A DNA stretch of 64,000 bases from Leptospira kobayashii (GTDB lineage: Bacteria > Spirochaetota > Leptospiria > Leptospirales > Leptospiraceae). The stretch is from NCBI RefSeq assembly GCF_003114835.2, contig NZ_AP025028.1, positions 1,950,001-2,014,000 on the forward strand, given 5' to 3'. The position numbers and the translations under genes are program-made. The notes beneath the pieces were generated by a model, which made no database searches, was not told where the DNA came from, and saw only the letters and a program-made list of their open reading frames with translations. Shown here one piece after another: positions 46,349-56,760 of the stretch. How positions within the stretch are numbered: position 1 is the stretch's first letter; each line of letters starts with the position of its first letter.

Positions 46349-46810
46349 TTGAAAAAGAATTCCAAAAAAAGATTTCATGCGGTAAAATTCTTAGGACGTT
46401 TGAGTGATTTTCTGACTGAAACGGTGGAAGATGAACTGAAAAAACTGGGATTCCCTTCACTTTCCGCATCTCATTTTGAGATTATCACTTATCTTCTTCG
46501 CAAACAGACAGCTTGCAATATGTCCAAGATTGCAGAAGAAATCCATCGAACCAAACCGACTGTTACGGTTCTAATAACAAAGCTTGAATCTTTGAACCTA
46601 GTCAAAAAAGAAATCTCCCCTTTGGACAAAAGAGAGATTATGGTAAGTTTGACCAAAGAAGGAAAGGCGTTTCAAAAACCGGCAAGAGAGATCTCTGTAA
46701 AAGTTTTTTCTTTGAAACTTTGGGGTCTAAACCCCGAAGAATCCGCACAATTGTACAATCTTTTGGAAAAAACGTACAATTATACTTATCAGAATAAATT
46801 CAAAAACTGA
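46349..46810 (+). CDS. MarR-family transcriptional regulator
   Basis: 153 residues, TTG start. Winged-helix DNA-binding core: ASHFEIITYLLRKQTACNMSKIAEEIHRTKPTVTVLITKL (helix-turn-helix), then the wing LDKREIMVSLTKEGKAF. Helices at both ends would form the dimer. MarR proteins bind short palindromes and respond to small molecules such as acyl-CoAs or phenolics. It converges on the crotonase gene; a perfect palindrome of MarR/SlyA type (TTAG...CTAA) sits in that gene's promoter at 47593-47606, so repression of the crotonase is a reasonable inference. Confidence 0.92.
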   Translation: MKKNSKKRFHAVKFLGRLSDFLTETVEDELKKLGFPSLSASHFEIITYLLRKQTACNMSKIAEEIHRTKPTVTVLITKLESLNLVKKEISPLDKREIMVSLTKEGKAFQKPAREISVKVFSLKLWGLNPEESAQLYNLLEKTYNYTYQNKFKN

Positions 46811-47572
46811 TTATTTGAATTGAGGTCTTCTTCCGGCAACGGCAGCCGAAATTCCTTCAATCGCATCGTCTGTGAAAAGGCTTTCGAATGTTTTTTCCTT
46901 ATCGAACTCCAGCAGTTTTTTCAAATCTCCGTTCAAATGTCTGAGTGCTTCCTTGGAAGATCTGGTTGCTCCGAATGAATTTTTAGTCAGTTTGCGTGCC
47001 AGTTTCACTGCAGAATCTTTGACCGAATTCGCATCCGAATAGACCTCATCGTATAATCCTAGTTCTTTGGCTTCACTCGCTTTGTATGCATTTCCTTGGA
47101 GGATATGACTGTCCGCTTCTCTTGCACCGATAATGTCTCTTAACATCATTGCGACGAAAGAAGGAACTCTGATTCCTAATTTCACTTCGGGAAGACCGAT
47201 CCTTGTCCCTTCCAAACCGAATCTGAAATCACTTGCGATCGCAAGCATAGCACCGTATCCCATAGCATGTCCGCCCACTTCTGAAATGACTACACCAGGG
47301 AATGTATAAACTTTTTCCAGGATTCCGAAAAAGTAATGTAAGAATAAATTGAGAAACTCTTCCGATCTGTCTCCACTGAGTTCCGTAAGGTTTAACCCTT
47401 GGGAAAATACACCCGGGCGAGCACTTCTTAATATAAGTATTTTGGAGAGTTTTGATTCCGCTTCCTGAATAGACTCACTTAGTTTTTGAAAACTTTCCAA
47501 AGTAAAACTATTGGATTCGTTTGTGTCTAAAGTAATGGTCGCGATTTCGTCTTCGATTTGTAAATGGATCAT
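46811..47572 (-). CDS. enoyl-CoA hydratase/isomerase (crotonase) family protein
   Basis: 253 residues from the ATG at 47572; a TTG three codons upstream is possible. Crotonase fold: FSQGLNLTEL and EVGGHAMGYGAMLAIASDF supply the oxyanion hole that holds the acyl-CoA carbonyl, and IGLPEVKLGI contains the second-glutamate position. The first catalytic glutamate of true hydratases is replaced in GYGAML, so isomerase, hydrolase or another crotonase chemistry is as likely as hydration. Its promoter carries a perfect palindrome that may be the site of the adjacent MarR protein. Confidence 0.88.
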   Translation of the reverse strand: MIHLQIEDEIATITLDTNESNSFTLESFQKLSESIQEAESKLSKILILRSARPGVFSQGLNLTELSGDRSEEFLNLFLHYFFGILEKVYTFPGVVISEVGGHAMGYGAMLAIASDFRFGLEGTRIGLPEVKLGIRVPSFVAMMLRDIIGAREADSHILQGNAYKASEAKELGLYDEVYSDANSVKDSAVKLARKLTKNSFGATRSSKEALRHLNGDLKKLLEFDKEKTFESLFTDDAIEGISAAVAGRRPQFK

Positions 47573-47592
47573 ATAAATCAACCTGCGAGATA

Positions 47593-47633
47593 GTTAGATA
47601 TCTAACAAATATCATTTTAAGAATTTTTGTAAA
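47593..47633 (-). promoter_or_regulatory. promoter and MarR-type palindromic operator for the crotonase gene
   Basis: GTTAGATATCTAAC at 47593-47606 is a perfect 14-base palindrome starting 21 bases before the crotonase ATG. Its TTAG/CTAA arms equal those of the SlyA-type MarR consensus. On the minus strand, TTTACA (47628-47633) and TATTTG (47606-47611), 16 bases apart, form a plausible -35/-10 pair directly upstream of the palindrome. A bound dimer would block initiation. A second half-site TTAGATAA lies near 47642. Confidence 0.55.
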
Positions 47634-47717
47634 TGAAAAATTAGATAAAATGAAAAGGTTAAAGGATTATTTGGTTGGAAAGAACAAAAGACGAATTGGT
47701 TCTTAGGGTAGGCGGAT

Positions 47718-48899
47718 TTAGTTTTTTTCCAGATACAAGCGGATGACTTCTTTCATAACCGAAAGCCCGTTTGAGAGTGCGTCTTCATCGAAGTCGAAAA
47801 AAGAACTGTGATGGGAATGAACGAATCCTTTTTTCTCATTTCGAGAGCCTATAAAGAAGTAACATCCCGGCCTTTCCATAAGAAAGGCGGAAAAATCTTC
47901 CCCTCCCATAGTTCTGGTATTTTCTTCCGTGATGGAATCAGGACCGAGTATGTTTTTTCCCGCTTCTCTGACAATGTCCGCCATCTCGGGGTCGTTGATT
48001 GTGGGTTTGTCAATCCGTTTGTATTCGAAATCAACTTCAGCACCGAACGATTTGGCGATCCCTTTTACGATTTCTTCCAATCTTTTCGGAACCTTTTGAT
48101 AAACTTCTTTTGAATAAGTACGAACTGTACCGCGAAGTTCTGCGGTTTCCGGAATTACATTGAATGCATTTCCCGAATGAAAGGAACCTACCGTCACTAC
48201 ACATGGTTCGAGAGGATCTACATTTCTGGATACGATGGTTTGTAATGCGGTGACAATATGTGAACCTACTACGATCGGGTCTACGGTATGTTGAGGCATA
48301 GCGCCGTGACCGCTTGTTCCTTTCACTGTAATATGAAACTCGTCAACGGATGCCATCATTGTTCCGTCCACAACACCTAACTTTCCTAAGTCGATATGAT
48401 TCCAAACATGAAGTGCAAAACATGCATCCACTTTGTAACGATCCAAAATCCCTGACTCGATCATCTTGTCTGCACCCGATCCGCCTTCTTCAGCAGGCTG
48501 AAAACAAAGTAAAACTCTTCCTTTCGGAACGAATGATTTCAATGATTCTTTTAGTTCCGAGGAAAGTCCCATGAGTACACTTGTATGGCCGTCATGACCG
48601 CAAGCGTGCATCTTGCCATTATTTCGACTTTTATAATCAACATGGTTCTCTTCCAAAATGGGAAGAGCATCCATATCCGCCCGAACTAGAATCGTGTTTC
48701 CCGGAATTCCCGAATCCACAAGACAAACAATTCCGGTTTCCGCAATATTCTCTTCGAAACTATATCCCAGAGATTTCAAGTGAGAAGCAACGTAATCGGC
48801 AGTTTCTCTCTCTTCGTATTTGAGTTCAGGATTTGAATGAATTTTTCGTCTGTAACGAATTAATTCTTCCTTCCTGCCTGCAGATACGTTCACTTTCAT
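47718..48899 (-). CDS. M20-family amidohydrolase
   Basis: 393 residues of the M20D group (aminoacylase, hippurate hydrolase, IAA-amino acid hydrolase, N-acetyl-diaminopimelate deacetylase). Dimetal ligands appear in [14 protein letters not shown] (Cys, His, His), [16 protein letters not shown] (Glu pair), LHVWNH and [11 protein letters not shown]. The lid/dimerisation domain ([36 protein letters not shown]) is complete. Substrate is an N-acyl amino acid, otherwise unspecified. Two bases separate its start from the end of the upstream TolC-like gene, so they are cotranscribed. Confidence 0.93.
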   Translation of the reverse strand: MKVNVSAGRKEELIRYRRKIHSNPELKYEERETADYVASHLKSLGYSFEENIAETGIVCLVDSGIPGNTILVRADMDALPILEENHVDYKSRNNGKMHACGHDGHTSVLMGLSSELKESLKSFVPKGRVLLCFQPAEEGGSGADKMIESGILDRYKVDACFALHVWNHIDLGKLGVVDGTMMASVDEFHITVKGTSGHGAMPQHTVDPIVVGSHIVTALQTIVSRNVDPLEPCVVTVGSFHSGNAFNVIPETAELRGTVRTYSKEVYQKVPKRLEEIVKGIAKSFGAEVDFEYKRIDKPTINDPEMADIVREAGKNILGPDSITEENTRTMGGEDFSAFLMERPGCYFFIGSRNEKKGFVHSHHSSFFDFDEDALSNGLSVMKEVIRLYLEKN

Positions 48900-48901
48900 G
48901 A

Positions 48902-50554
48902 TTATAATTTATCCGTTTCCGTTTTCGCCTTTTTTTCGACTTCCGCGAGAATTGCATAAAGATCGACTCCGTATTTTTCAAATAAGGAGTTTTTTGCAAG
49001 TTCATAGCGAACCAGGTTGATATTAAAATTGATTCTTGCTTGAGTTACACCAAGTTCAGCTTGCGCAAGAGAGTCCAGTGCGTTCTTTACGTTAACGGCT
49101 GTAAATCTTCCTTGGCGGAAACGATCCATTAAACCGTTATAAAATACTTCCGTTTCTTTTTTGGTTTTCTTCAAATCGTTCAATAAAGTATGACTGGAGA
49201 CTACCATTTCATAACGGGTATCGATTTCCTGAGTGATTTCCTGTTCCAAATTGCTAAGTTGAATCTCTATTAACTTTTGATTCACTTCCGCTTCATTGAT
49301 ACCGGCTTTTGCAGCTTTGTCCCAGAGTGGGTAGCTCATTTTTATTTCTGCGGAAATTTGAGGAAATCGAAGAGATGTAATTCCGTTTTGTCTTGCGATA
49401 TAAGCTTCCTGAGGAGAAATAAAATTTTGACCGATGGAACTATAAGCGACACTTGCTTTTAAGGAAGGATGATCTTCATCATTAGCATTGGCAAGTGCAA
49501 GTCTTGCGATTTCTTTCTGTCTTTGTAACATAAGATAATCAATTCTGTTTTTCAGAGCATAAGCTTTGTCTTTTTCACGATCGATTCCCACTGGTAGGGT
49601 TTCCGTAAGATCAGTTACACCGGCAACGCTGGAAGAAGGATCTACATTCAAGATACGAACTAAATTTCTTTCTGCTTCCAAACGATCGACTTTACTTTTT
49701 TCCAATTGGGAAGAAGCCCGTAGATAAGCTTGATTCCATTGGTTTACTTCAAATCCTTCTGAAAGGCCGAGGGATTGTTTCCGAACGGTGAGTTTGCGAA
49801 TTTCTTCCGTATTTTTTAATACTTTTTCAAAAGTGGAAATTTGAGAATCTATGATTCCAAGAGACCAGTAATCAACCAAAATCTTTACTACAAGCTGAGT
49901 GAGTACGTTGATGTAATTTTCACGAACGAGTAATGTTTGGTTTTTTAAAAGTTTTTCCCTATCTTCTTCGGTTCTGCCAAATCCGTATTTTAAAAGTTCC
50001 TGGGAAAGTGTAAACGATACGGCACCGGTATACATCGGTTTTGTGGCAAGAGAAGAGAAGGCGGCGGTTTGCGGATTGTAAGGATTTTCAAAAGCATTCG
50101 TATCGAAACGAACGCTTGAAATCTCTGTTTTAAAATAAGTTCCCGTTTTGAATTGTTTTTCAATTCCTGCGGAAATCTTATCGTTTTGTCTTTGAGTTCC
50201 CGCGAATAAGTTGTTTCTATTGTCCGGAAAGTATTGTTTCGCACTTTGGATCCCCGCGAGTGCCTTCCAGGTAAAACGAGACTGATTTTTCAGCTCGGGA
50301 GTGTCCGCCTTTACAATCTCCAATTTTGCATTTTGGACTATGATATTGTTTTCAATCACTTGCTCTATGGCTTGTGCAATTGTTAGATGAAGGACTTTTT
50401 TATTCGGATTTATTTTTTCTTCCGGGACTTCCGTTCCACCGATTCCCCAATGAGAAGATTGGTAACGCCGCATTTGTTCTTCAAATTCGTCTTCTGCCTC
50501 GAGGTTAGGTGTTAGGCTAAGGGAAACCAAGAATATTAAACAATTGGTCAACAT
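48902..50554 (-). CDS. TolC-family outer-membrane efflux protein
   Basis: 550 residues from the ATG at 50554, chosen because the protein then opens with a signal peptide ([20 protein letters not shown]); the frame is open for 56 more codons upstream but those lack such a signal. Two repeats of long alpha-helical hairpins with short beta segments are visible, as in Tol[21 protein letters not shown], then [11 protein letters not shown] and [21 protein letters not shown], and in the second half [18 protein letters not shown] and [20 protein letters not shown]. It would form the trimeric outer-membrane channel of a tripartite efflux or type I export system. No adaptor or pump gene is adjacent. 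Confidence 0.88.
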   Translation of the reverse strand: MLTNCLIFLVSLSLTPNLEAEDEFEEQMRRYQSSHWGIGGTEVPEEKINPNKKVLHLTIAQAIEQVIENNIIVQNAKLEIVKADTPELKNQSRFTWKALAGIQSAKQYFPDNRNNLFAGTQRQNDKISAGIEKQFKTGTYFKTEISSVRFDTNAFENPYNPQTAAFSSLATKPMYTGAVSFTLSQELLKYGFGRTEEDREKLLKNQTLLVRENYINVLTQLVVKILVDYWSLGIIDSQISTFEKVLKNTEEIRKLTVRKQSLGLSEGFEVNQWNQAYLRASSQLEKSKVDRLEAERNLVRILNVDPSSSVAGVTDLTETLPVGIDREKDKAYALKNRIDYLMLQRQKEIARLALANANDEDHPSLKASVAYSSIGQNFISPQEAYIARQNGITSLRFPQISAEIKMSYPLWDKAAKAGINEAEVNQKLIEIQLSNLEQEITQEIDTRYEMVVSSHTLLNDLKKTKKETEVFYNGLMDRFRQGRFTAVNVKNALDSLAQAELGVTQARINFNINLVRYELAKNSLFEKYGVDLYAILAEVEKKAKTETDKL

Positions 50555-50723
50555 TCTTGATGCTGTGTTAATTTGCCAAAAAAGGGACTGATTTGCGTTC
50601 AATGGAATTTGTTTTTGACCCCTCAGGAGACAGGGTAGAAAAACGATCTTGCCAAGCCAAGACAAATTACCTAGACTGAAGTTCGAAACTTTCCGGAAAT
50701 AAATTCTGAGGAAACCAACCAAC

Positions 50724-52796
50724 GTGCAGTCTAATCAAAATCAGAAATCCAACCACCTAATCCACGAAAAAAGCCCTTACCTGTTACAACATGCTTACAA
50801 TCCTGTAAATTGGTTTCCGTGGGGGGAAGAGGCATTCGCTAAAGCCAAAAAGGAAGACAAAGTCATTCTGTTATCTATTGGGTATTCCACATGCCATTGG
50901 TGTCATGTTATGGAAAGGGAGTCGTTCGAGGATGAGAATACCGCTACAATTTTAAATCAACATTTTGTTTCCATAAAACTGGATCGGGAAGAAAGGCCGG
51001 ATATAGACAAAATCTATATGGATGCGTTGCATGCAATGGGACAACAAGGCGGCTGGCCATTGAATCTTTTTCTTACCCCTGAGAAGGAACCGATTCTGGG
51101 AGGAACCTATTTCCCGCCGGAAGCACGTTACGGTAGGAAAGGTTTCAAAGAAGTACTCTTACTTGTGGCAAATGCTTGGCAAAACCAGAAAGGAGAGCTG
51201 GAACAGGCTGCCAAGGATTTGGCGGATCATCTACGTGACTCCGAAAGAAAAACCTTGGGAGAAAGTCTGCCTTCTACGGATGTGTTTGAAAAAACATACC
51301 GAACGTTCTTTCAGGTGTATGACCCTGTATTTTTCGGTTTTAAGATGAACCAACAAAACAAATTTCCACCTAGCATGAGTTTATCTTATCTGGTTCATCA
51401 TTCCTATTTTTTTAGGAATCCCCATGCATTGGAAATAGCCTATAATACTGCTTATGCAATGAAAAAGGGAGGGATTTACGATCAAGTAGGTGGTGGGCTT
51501 TGCCGTTATGCCACGGATCATGAGTGGTTGGTACCACATTTTGAAAAAATGCTCTATGATAATTCCCTATATTTGACAACACTTGCCAAACTTTTTCAAG
51601 TTACACAAGATCCTTTCTTTCGTTCTGCCATCCAAGATATTATTGGATATTACAGAAGGGATATGACTTTACCGGAAGGAGGGATCGCGAGTGCCGAGGA
51701 TGCCGATTCGGAAGGAGAAGAAGGGAAATTTTATATTTGGTCTGAGAAAGAATTTGATGAAATTGTTTCCGACCCTTGGATCAAAAAAATTTGGAATGTT
51801 ACCCCGGAAGGGAATTTTGAAGGTCACACGATCTTAAACGAAACCATCGCCGGGACAAATCCATTCCAAACGAAAAAGGAAATTTCAAAATCAGAAGAGA
51901 AAACTTTACTAGAAGCGAAAAATGGATTATTATCCCGCAGATCCCAAAGAATCCGACCTCTCCGGGATGATAAAGTCATCACTTCCTGGAATTGTCTGTA
52001 CATTCGAGCTTTGATTTTATCTTCCCAAGCCACGGGAGACAAAACTTATCTGGAGGATGCGGTTCGCATTTATTCTTTTATAGATAAAAATCTCAAAAAC
52101 AAAGATGGATTTTTATACCGCAGATACAGGGAAGGGGAAGCCCGTTTCCAGGGGAATCTGACGGATTATGCCGAATTCACCTATTCTTCGTTACTACTTT
52201 TCCAGGAAACGGGAAATATCGAATATTTCAGAAATGCAAAATCCACACTTAAAATCATTGAGGAATATTTTGTATCCGAAGCAGGAGTGTATTATGAATC
52301 GATTTCAACTAACACAGATTTAATTGTCAGGACAATCGAAGGATACGATGGAGTAGAACCTTCCGGCAATTCCACGATGGCCCATGTTTTTCTGTTATTA
52401 TCCGGACTCGGAGTGGAAGTAGGTTCTTATTGGGATAAGGCGAAAAACATTTTTTCCTATTTCAAAAAGGAATTATCGGAAAATTCCACCAGTTATTCTT
52501 TTATGTTGGATGCTTATTTGAAATGGAGTCAGGGACCGAACGAAGTTGCAGTCATCTTTAAAAAGGAAAACCGCGCGGAAGCGGAAGAAATCAAAAAAGA
52601 ATTGTCTTCCCGTTTGAATCCCAATGTGGTTTGGATTGTTATGGAAGAGGAAGATGCAAAAAAATACGCAAACGAAATTCCTCTTTTGGAATTCAGAACG
52701 GCGGGAGATTCGCACCAAGTTTATGTATGTAAAAACCTGGTTTGCGAAACACCTGTAAAAGGCCTGGAAGCTACAAAATTACTTATAGGGAAATAA
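50724..52796 (+). CDS. DUF255 thioredoxin-fold plus (alpha/alpha)6-barrel protein (YyaL/SSP411 type)
   Basis: 690 residues, GTG start with GAGGAAA about 10 bases upstream. The first 170 residues form the DUF255 thioredoxin-like domain with a CxxC-type site [16 protein letters not shown], preceded by [13 protein letters not shown]. The rest resembles a six-hairpin glycosidase or N-acyl-glucosamine-epimerase barrel ([32 protein letters not shown] is the hallmark; also [18 protein letters not shown] and [12 protein letters not shown]). The family (spermatogenesis-associated protein 20) is widespread, with uncertain function, perhaps redox or carbohydrate-linked. Its last 14 bases overlap the convergent rsfS. 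Confidence 0.93.
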   Translation: MQSNQNQKSNHLIHEKSPYLLQHAYNPVNWFPWGEEAFAKAKKEDKVILLSIGYSTCHWCHVMERESFEDENTATILNQHFVSIKLDREERPDIDKIYMDALHAMGQQGGWPLNLFLTPEKEPILGGTYFPPEARYGRKGFKEVLLLVANAWQNQKGELEQAAKDLADHLRDSERKTLGESLPSTDVFEKTYRTFFQVYDPVFFGFKMNQQNKFPPSMSLSYLVHHSYFFRNPHALEIAYNTAYAMKKGGIYDQVGGGLCRYATDHEWLVPHFEKMLYDNSLYLTTLAKLFQVTQDPFFRSAIQDIIGYYRRDMTLPEGGIASAEDADSEGEEGKFYIWSEKEFDEIVSDPWIKKIWNVTPEGNFEGHTILNETIAGTNPFQTKKEISKSEEKTLLEAKNGLLSRRSQRIRPLRDDKVITSWNCLYIRALILSSQATGDKTYLEDAVRIYSFIDKNLKNKDGFLYRRYREGEARFQGNLTDYAEFTYSSLLLFQETGNIEYFRNAKSTLKIIEEYFVSEAGVYYESISTNTDLIVRTIEGYDGVEPSGNSTMAHVFLLLSGLGVEVGSYWDKAKNIFSYFKKELSENSTSYSFMLDAYLKWSQGPNEVAVIFKKENRAEAEEIKKELSSRLNPNVVWIVMEEEDAKKYANEIPLLEFRTAGDSHQVYVCKNLVCETPVKGLEATKLLIGK

Positions 52797-53148
52797 CTTT
52801 GGCATCTCCCCAAAGTCTTTCCAAGGAATAATAACTGCGCATCTCTTCCGTCATGATATGAACGCAGATCTCACCGTAGTCCAAAAGAACCCACCCCGTG
52901 GCATCCTTAGGAAGATCCGTTAGGTGGTTTCTTCGTTCTGCTAGTTTGAGCGGTTTCATGTACTTTTCTATATCTTTCGCACAAGATCTGGCTTGTGTTT
53001 CCGTTTTGGCGGTGGCGATCACAAATATGGAAAGATAACTGTTCACATCTTGCAAGTCGAGTATTTGGATTTGCTCGCATTTTTTATCGCTTAAGCTCTG
53101 TTTTATTTTTTTTAAATGAGTTAAACTTTCTTCTGAAATTTTTGACAT
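52783..53148 (-). CDS. rsfS: ribosomal silencing factor RsfS
   Basis: 121 residues, normal for RsfS/DUF143. It binds L14 on the 50S subunit and blocks joining to 30S when nutrients are short. Signatures: [29 protein letters not shown] and [20 protein letters not shown] with the closing [11 protein letters not shown]. Last gene of the rplU-to-rsfS minus-strand series, two bases after the LytR_C gene. Confidence 0.95.
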   Translation of the reverse strand: MSKISEESLTHLKKIKQSLSDKKCEQIQILDLQDVNSYLSIFVIATAKTETQARSCAKDIEKYMKPLKLAERRNHLTDLPKDATGWVLLDYGEICVHIMTEEMRSYYSLERLWGDAKVISL

Positions 53149-53149
53149 T

Positions 53150-54319
53150 TTATTCCTTGGTTCCCTGGAAGTCTTCCCCTAAAACCACTGTTGCATCTAA
53201 TCCTAAATCTTTTCTTAAGGCGTAATAAACCTTTCTGCCTTGAAATGTTTCCGAAATGGAATCCGTATAATTCGTGTTACCTGATCTATTTAAAATCACG
53301 CTGTTTTTGAAATCTTCTTCCCAGGCATTGTCAACTGTAAGAACTTTCAATCCTTTGTCGTTCAAAAGGGACTTTCCGTAACGTGCGAGTCCGTTTTTAC
53401 TGGTTCCGTTCAATACTTCGATCCTTGCTCTTTCTCCGTCGGAAAAATACATTGATTTAAGATCGGAAGAAAATTTTGCAAAAGCGACTTTTACAGTGTC
53501 ACTTTTTGCTTTTAACATTTCGTCTTTCTTTTTTACCCGAAGCACAGGTTCCGCAGGCAATTCGGATACTCCGTAATTCACTTTTTCTTTTTTAAAATAA
53601 TCCACCAAACTTTCCCATTCTTTCAAACTTAAGTTTGTTTCTATTTTTTCATGAATGAGGGCAATCTTCTGTTTGGTGATAATATCTTTCTTCAAATAAA
53701 TCGCTTCCAGCAAAGTGAGTATGATGCTTTCTCCCGTTTCCAATCTTTGGATATAAGAGAGAGCTTTTTTGTCCTGAAGATGGCTAAGAACATCGAAACA
53801 ATCCTCTCCGTCCAGATTATAGATACGGTTTTTACGATTGTATTTTTCGGTAAGACGGATTGATTTCGGCTCAAAAAACAATTCCAGGCCACCCAATAGA
53901 TCTACTATATGTTTGAAATTGGACTCCGATAAAGTGATCTTATATTGGATGGAATGGTCGAATATATCTTCGAGTGCGGATTCCAATACATCCGGGGCTT
54001 TTTTTCCTTTTTCTTCCAGAGTAGTATCGTCGTCTTCGAATGTTGTGAGAGGATTGACGAAAAACAGAGCTACTTTTTTTTCCGTAGGATAAAGTTCCGA
54101 ATAAAAGGAAAAAAGATACTTATCCGAGTCGGAAATGATATGTACTAAAAAATTGACTCGTTTAGCGGATGTTACTTTTCCTTCGACGGAAAAGCCGCCT
54201 TTGTTTCTCAAAGTTAAAATCAATATGGCCAGTAACAGAAAACCGCCTGCGGCGATTAAAAGGAAAAATGGTTTTTTCTGAGGTGTGCTCGGTTCTAATT
54301 TCATTTTATTTTTTTCCAA
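53150..54319 (-). CDS. membrane protein with degenerate LCP-like region and LytR_C domain
   Basis: 389 residues: one membrane helix (residues 17-40, PFFLLIAAGGFLLLAILILTL), a central 200-residue region, and a clear C-terminal LytR_C domain (ARIEVLNGTSKNGLARYGK, VILNRSGNTNY, VVLGEDF). The centre keeps the LCP order (VALFFVNPLTTF in place of PRDT, VDLLGGLELFF as the 'lvDalGGV' segment, ALSYIQRLETGES in place of the 'aL.y.R.R' segment), but most phosphate-gripping arginines and acids are missing. It may thus bind, rather than transfer, a polyprenyl-phosphate glycan. Overlaps yqeK by 14 bases. Confidence 0.82.
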   Translation of the reverse strand: MEKNKMKLEPSTPQKKPFFLLIAAGGFLLLAILILTLRNKGGFSVEGKVTSAKRVNFLVHIISDSDKYLFSFYSELYPTEKKVALFFVNPLTTFEDDDTTLEEKGKKAPDVLESALEDIFDHSIQYKITLSESNFKHIVDLLGGLELFFEPKSIRLTEKYNRKNRIYNLDGEDCFDVLSHLQDKKALSYIQRLETGESIILTLLEAIYLKKDIITKQKIALIHEKIETNLSLKEWESLVDYFKKEKVNYGVSELPAEPVLRVKKKDEMLKAKSDTVKVAFAKFSSDLKSMYFSDGERARIEVLNGTSKNGLARYGKSLLNDKGLKVLTVDNAWEEDFKNSVILNRSGNTNYTDSISETFQGRKVYYALRKDLGLDATVVLGEDFQGTKE

Positions 54320-54902
54320 AATTCAAGTTTGGTATCGTTTGGTTATAAGTTTCGATCGTATAGGGGTGGATAGTGCTTTCCGTTTCCATTAGATTTGTGA
54401 TGGTTTTACTTGCTTTCAAATAAACACCGAATTCCAAATTTTCTTCGGTTTTTTCTTTCCATTCTTCGAATCTGTCCTGTTTTTCCGCATACTCGGATCC
54501 TAAAAAATCACTGGCATAAAGAATCTTTTGAATCAGAGTCAGATTTCTTCCGCCCAAAGTATGGCATTGCATAGCGCTGAAAACCTCTTCGTTTGAAAAT
54601 CCGAATTCTTTTTGAATGAAAATCGGTGCGGTGAAGGCATGGTATGCCTCTTTGGGAATTTCTTTCCAATTCGGGAATCCGGCGGATTCGAATAAGGCAA
54701 TGTGGAAATCATACTTTTTTTGTTTGGTGATATCGTGTAAAATTCCTGCGAGATATGCTTTTTTAGGATTCTCCAATCTATTTATGTTTGCAAGTTTCTC
54801 CGCATGATTTGCCACTCTTAAACAATGTTCCCACCTGGTTTGGGTGATTTCCAAAGGAACTTTCGCAAGAAAAAATAAAATCCAATCTTCGATGGTTTTC
54901 AT
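54306..54902 (-). CDS. yqeK: HD-domain Ap4A hydrolase-like protein (YqeK)
   Basis: 198 residues from the ATG at 54902, which overlaps the nadD stop (ATGA); an upstream in-frame start would run far into nadD. HD motifs: HCLRVANHAEKLA, LAGILHDITKQKK, YHAFTAPIFIQKEFG and CHTLGGRNLTLIQKILYASD, the last typical of YqeK, a symmetrical bis(5'-nucleosyl)-tetraphosphatase. The nadD-yqeK-rsfS order is widely conserved and supports the call. Confidence 0.9.
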   Translation of the reverse strand: MKTIEDWILFFLAKVPLEITQTRWEHCLRVANHAEKLANINRLENPKKAYLAGILHDITKQKKYDFHIALFESAGFPNWKEIPKEAYHAFTAPIFIQKEFGFSNEEVFSAMQCHTLGGRNLTLIQKILYASDFLGSEYAEKQDRFEEWKEKTEENLEFGVYLKASKTITNLMETESTIHPYTIETYNQTIPNLNFGKK

Positions 54903-55498
54903 TGGCCTGTTTGAAACCATCCTCGTTCTTTTAAAAACTCGAATGCATCCGGATTCATCCATTGTTTTGCATATTCTAAATTTCTTTCATTTCTGATTTT
55001 GGAAGAAGAAACGCCCCAGATCGGATTATCCATTACAATCGATTTGTTTTCGATTTCCTGATTGGGAAAACTCAAAAGATGGGGAGCTTCGGTGGTTCTA
55101 CGTAAAATGATATAGGAATGAATCAACAGATTCAAATTTTCAAACTGATACCATTGCATAAGCCCTATAAGGCTGTCCTCTCCGACGCAGAGATAAAAAG
55201 GTTCGTTCGGATACTTTTCCGTCAATTTTAGAATCGTGTCGTAAGTATAACTGGAAGATTTGCTTCTGATTTCCATATCAACCAATTCGACTGAGTCGCT
55301 CAAAAGGGAGGAAAATGTGAGTTCCGACAATTTCCAGATATCGTCTATATCCAGAAGTTTTTTGTCTTTGAAAGGGGATATATGATTGGGAATGATCAGA
55401 ATTTTTTTCGGATCGGGAAAACTTTGAATCAATTTTTCCACAATGGAAAAATGCCCCAGATGAGGCGGATCAAAACTTCCTCCGTATACAATCATCAT
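54899..55498 (-). CDS. nadD: nicotinate-nucleotide adenylyltransferase
   Basis: Transfers AMP to nicotinate mononucleotide in NAD synthesis. 199 residues with the nucleotidyltransferase GxFDPxHxGH motif (MIVYGGSFDPPHLGHFSI), PNHISPFK, ELVDMEIRSKSSSYTYDT, CVGEDSLIGLMQWYQ and, near the end, WGVSSSKIRNE in place of the usual ISST-x-IR. Starts two bases after the proA stop. Confidence 0.95.
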   Translation of the reverse strand: MMIVYGGSFDPPHLGHFSIVEKLIQSFPDPKKILIIPNHISPFKDKKLLDIDDIWKLSELTFSSLLSDSVELVDMEIRSKSSSYTYDTILKLTEKYPNEPFYLCVGEDSLIGLMQWYQFENLNLLIHSYIILRRTTEAPHLLSFPNQEIENKSIVMDNPIWGVSSSKIRNERNLEYAKQWMNPDAFEFLKERGWFQTGQ

Positions 55499-55500
55499 TT

Positions 55501-56760
55501 TTAGGATCGGATTTGACCGCTACCCGTAACGAATGTGGTTGTAGTTGTTAGGTGGATAAGTCCCATAGGTCCTCTCACGTGAAGTTTGCCGGTGGAAATT
55601 CCCACTTCGGCACCTAGCCCGAATTCTCCTCCGTCATGAAAACGGGTGGAACAATTTACAAAGATCGCGGCACTGTCCAGTTTGGTTTGAAATTTATGAA
55701 TGGAAGTGGCCGACTCGGTCAGGATACATTCCGTATGTCCGGAACTATGACTCTGAATAAAAGGAATCGCCTCTTCCACGCCGGAGACTGTCTTCACACT
55801 CAGGCGAAGATCCAAAAATTCCAAATCATAATCTTCTTCTTTGACGAGTTTGCCTTTTGAAGTCAAAGAGAGAAGTCTCTCTTCGACAAGCAATTGAACC
55901 CCTTTTTCTTCCAGTGCGGAAAACAATTCTTTGGTATAAGGATAATCTTTGTGAAGGATCAGGTTTTCCAAAGCATTGCAAACTCCGGGTCTTTGGGTTT
56001 TTGAGTTGATGATCACAGGAATCACGATATTAGGATCTGCGGATGCATCTACAAAAAGATTTGTTACACCTTTATCATGTTTGACGACAGGAATTTTGCT
56101 GTTTTGGGATACGAATTTAATGAGTGCTTCTCCGCCTCTAGGTACGATCAAATCGATCAAATGATCCAGCTGAAAGTAGGGGATCATCGCTTCTCTTTCG
56201 GTATTTTCCACAAAACACACGCAAGACGGATCAATTTTTTCCTTTTCCAGAGCTTTGTGAAACAAATTGCTGAGAATCCGGTTGGAATGAAATGCTTCCG
56301 ATCCTCCGCGAAGAATGCATGCGTTTCCCGATTTAAAGGATAGGGAAGCGATATCTATAATAACGTTCGGTCTGGATTCGAAGATGGTCATAACAACTCC
56401 GATTGGTACCCGTTTGGTGCTAAGTTCCAGGCCGTTAGCAAGAGTGATTCCTCTTACCACTTCTCCCACAGGATCGGGAAGATTGATGATTTCTTCCACG
56501 CTTTTGTAGATATTCGAAAGTCTTTTCGCATCCAAAAGAAGCCGATCCAACAAATAATCGGAAATTCCTTTGGATTTGCCCGCATCCATATCCTTTTTGT
56601 TTTCGGAAATGATCTCGGATTCGGACTCCTTCAATATTTGAATCAGGTTATGTAATACTTTATTTTTCTGAATTGTACTTAACGAACGTACATTTAAACT
56701 TGCATCTTTTGCTCTTTTGGCAATTTCCAGTGCTGTATTTTCTAACGTTTGTGAGCTCAT
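55501..56760 (-). CDS. proA: gamma-glutamyl phosphate reductase
   Basis: Reduces gamma-glutamyl phosphate to glutamate semialdehyde with NADPH, the second step of proline synthesis. 419 residues, aldehyde-dehydrogenase fold: [43 protein letters not shown] and the catalytic-cysteine segment [16 protein letters not shown], ending [13 protein letters not shown]. Start ATG overlaps the proB stop by one base (TAATG), so the two enzymes are made together. Confidence 0.97.
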   Translation of the reverse strand: MSSQTLENTALEIAKRAKDASLNVRSLSTIQKNKVLHNLIQILKESESEIISENKKDMDAGKSKGISDYLLDRLLLDAKRLSNIYKSVEEIINLPDPVGEVVRGITLANGLELSTKRVPIGVVMTIFESRPNVIIDIASLSFKSGNACILRGGSEAFHSNRILSNLFHKALEKEKIDPSCVCFVENTEREAMIPYFQLDHLIDLIVPRGGEALIKFVSQNSKIPVVKHDKGVTNLFVDASADPNIVIPVIINSKTQRPGVCNALENLILHKDYPYTKELFSALEEKGVQLLVEERLLSLTSKGKLVKEEDYDLEFLDLRLSVKTVSGVEEAIPFIQSHSSGHTECILTESATSIHKFQTKLDSAAIFVNCSTRFHDGGEFGLGAEVGISTGKLHVRGPMGLIHLTTTTTFVTGSGQIRS

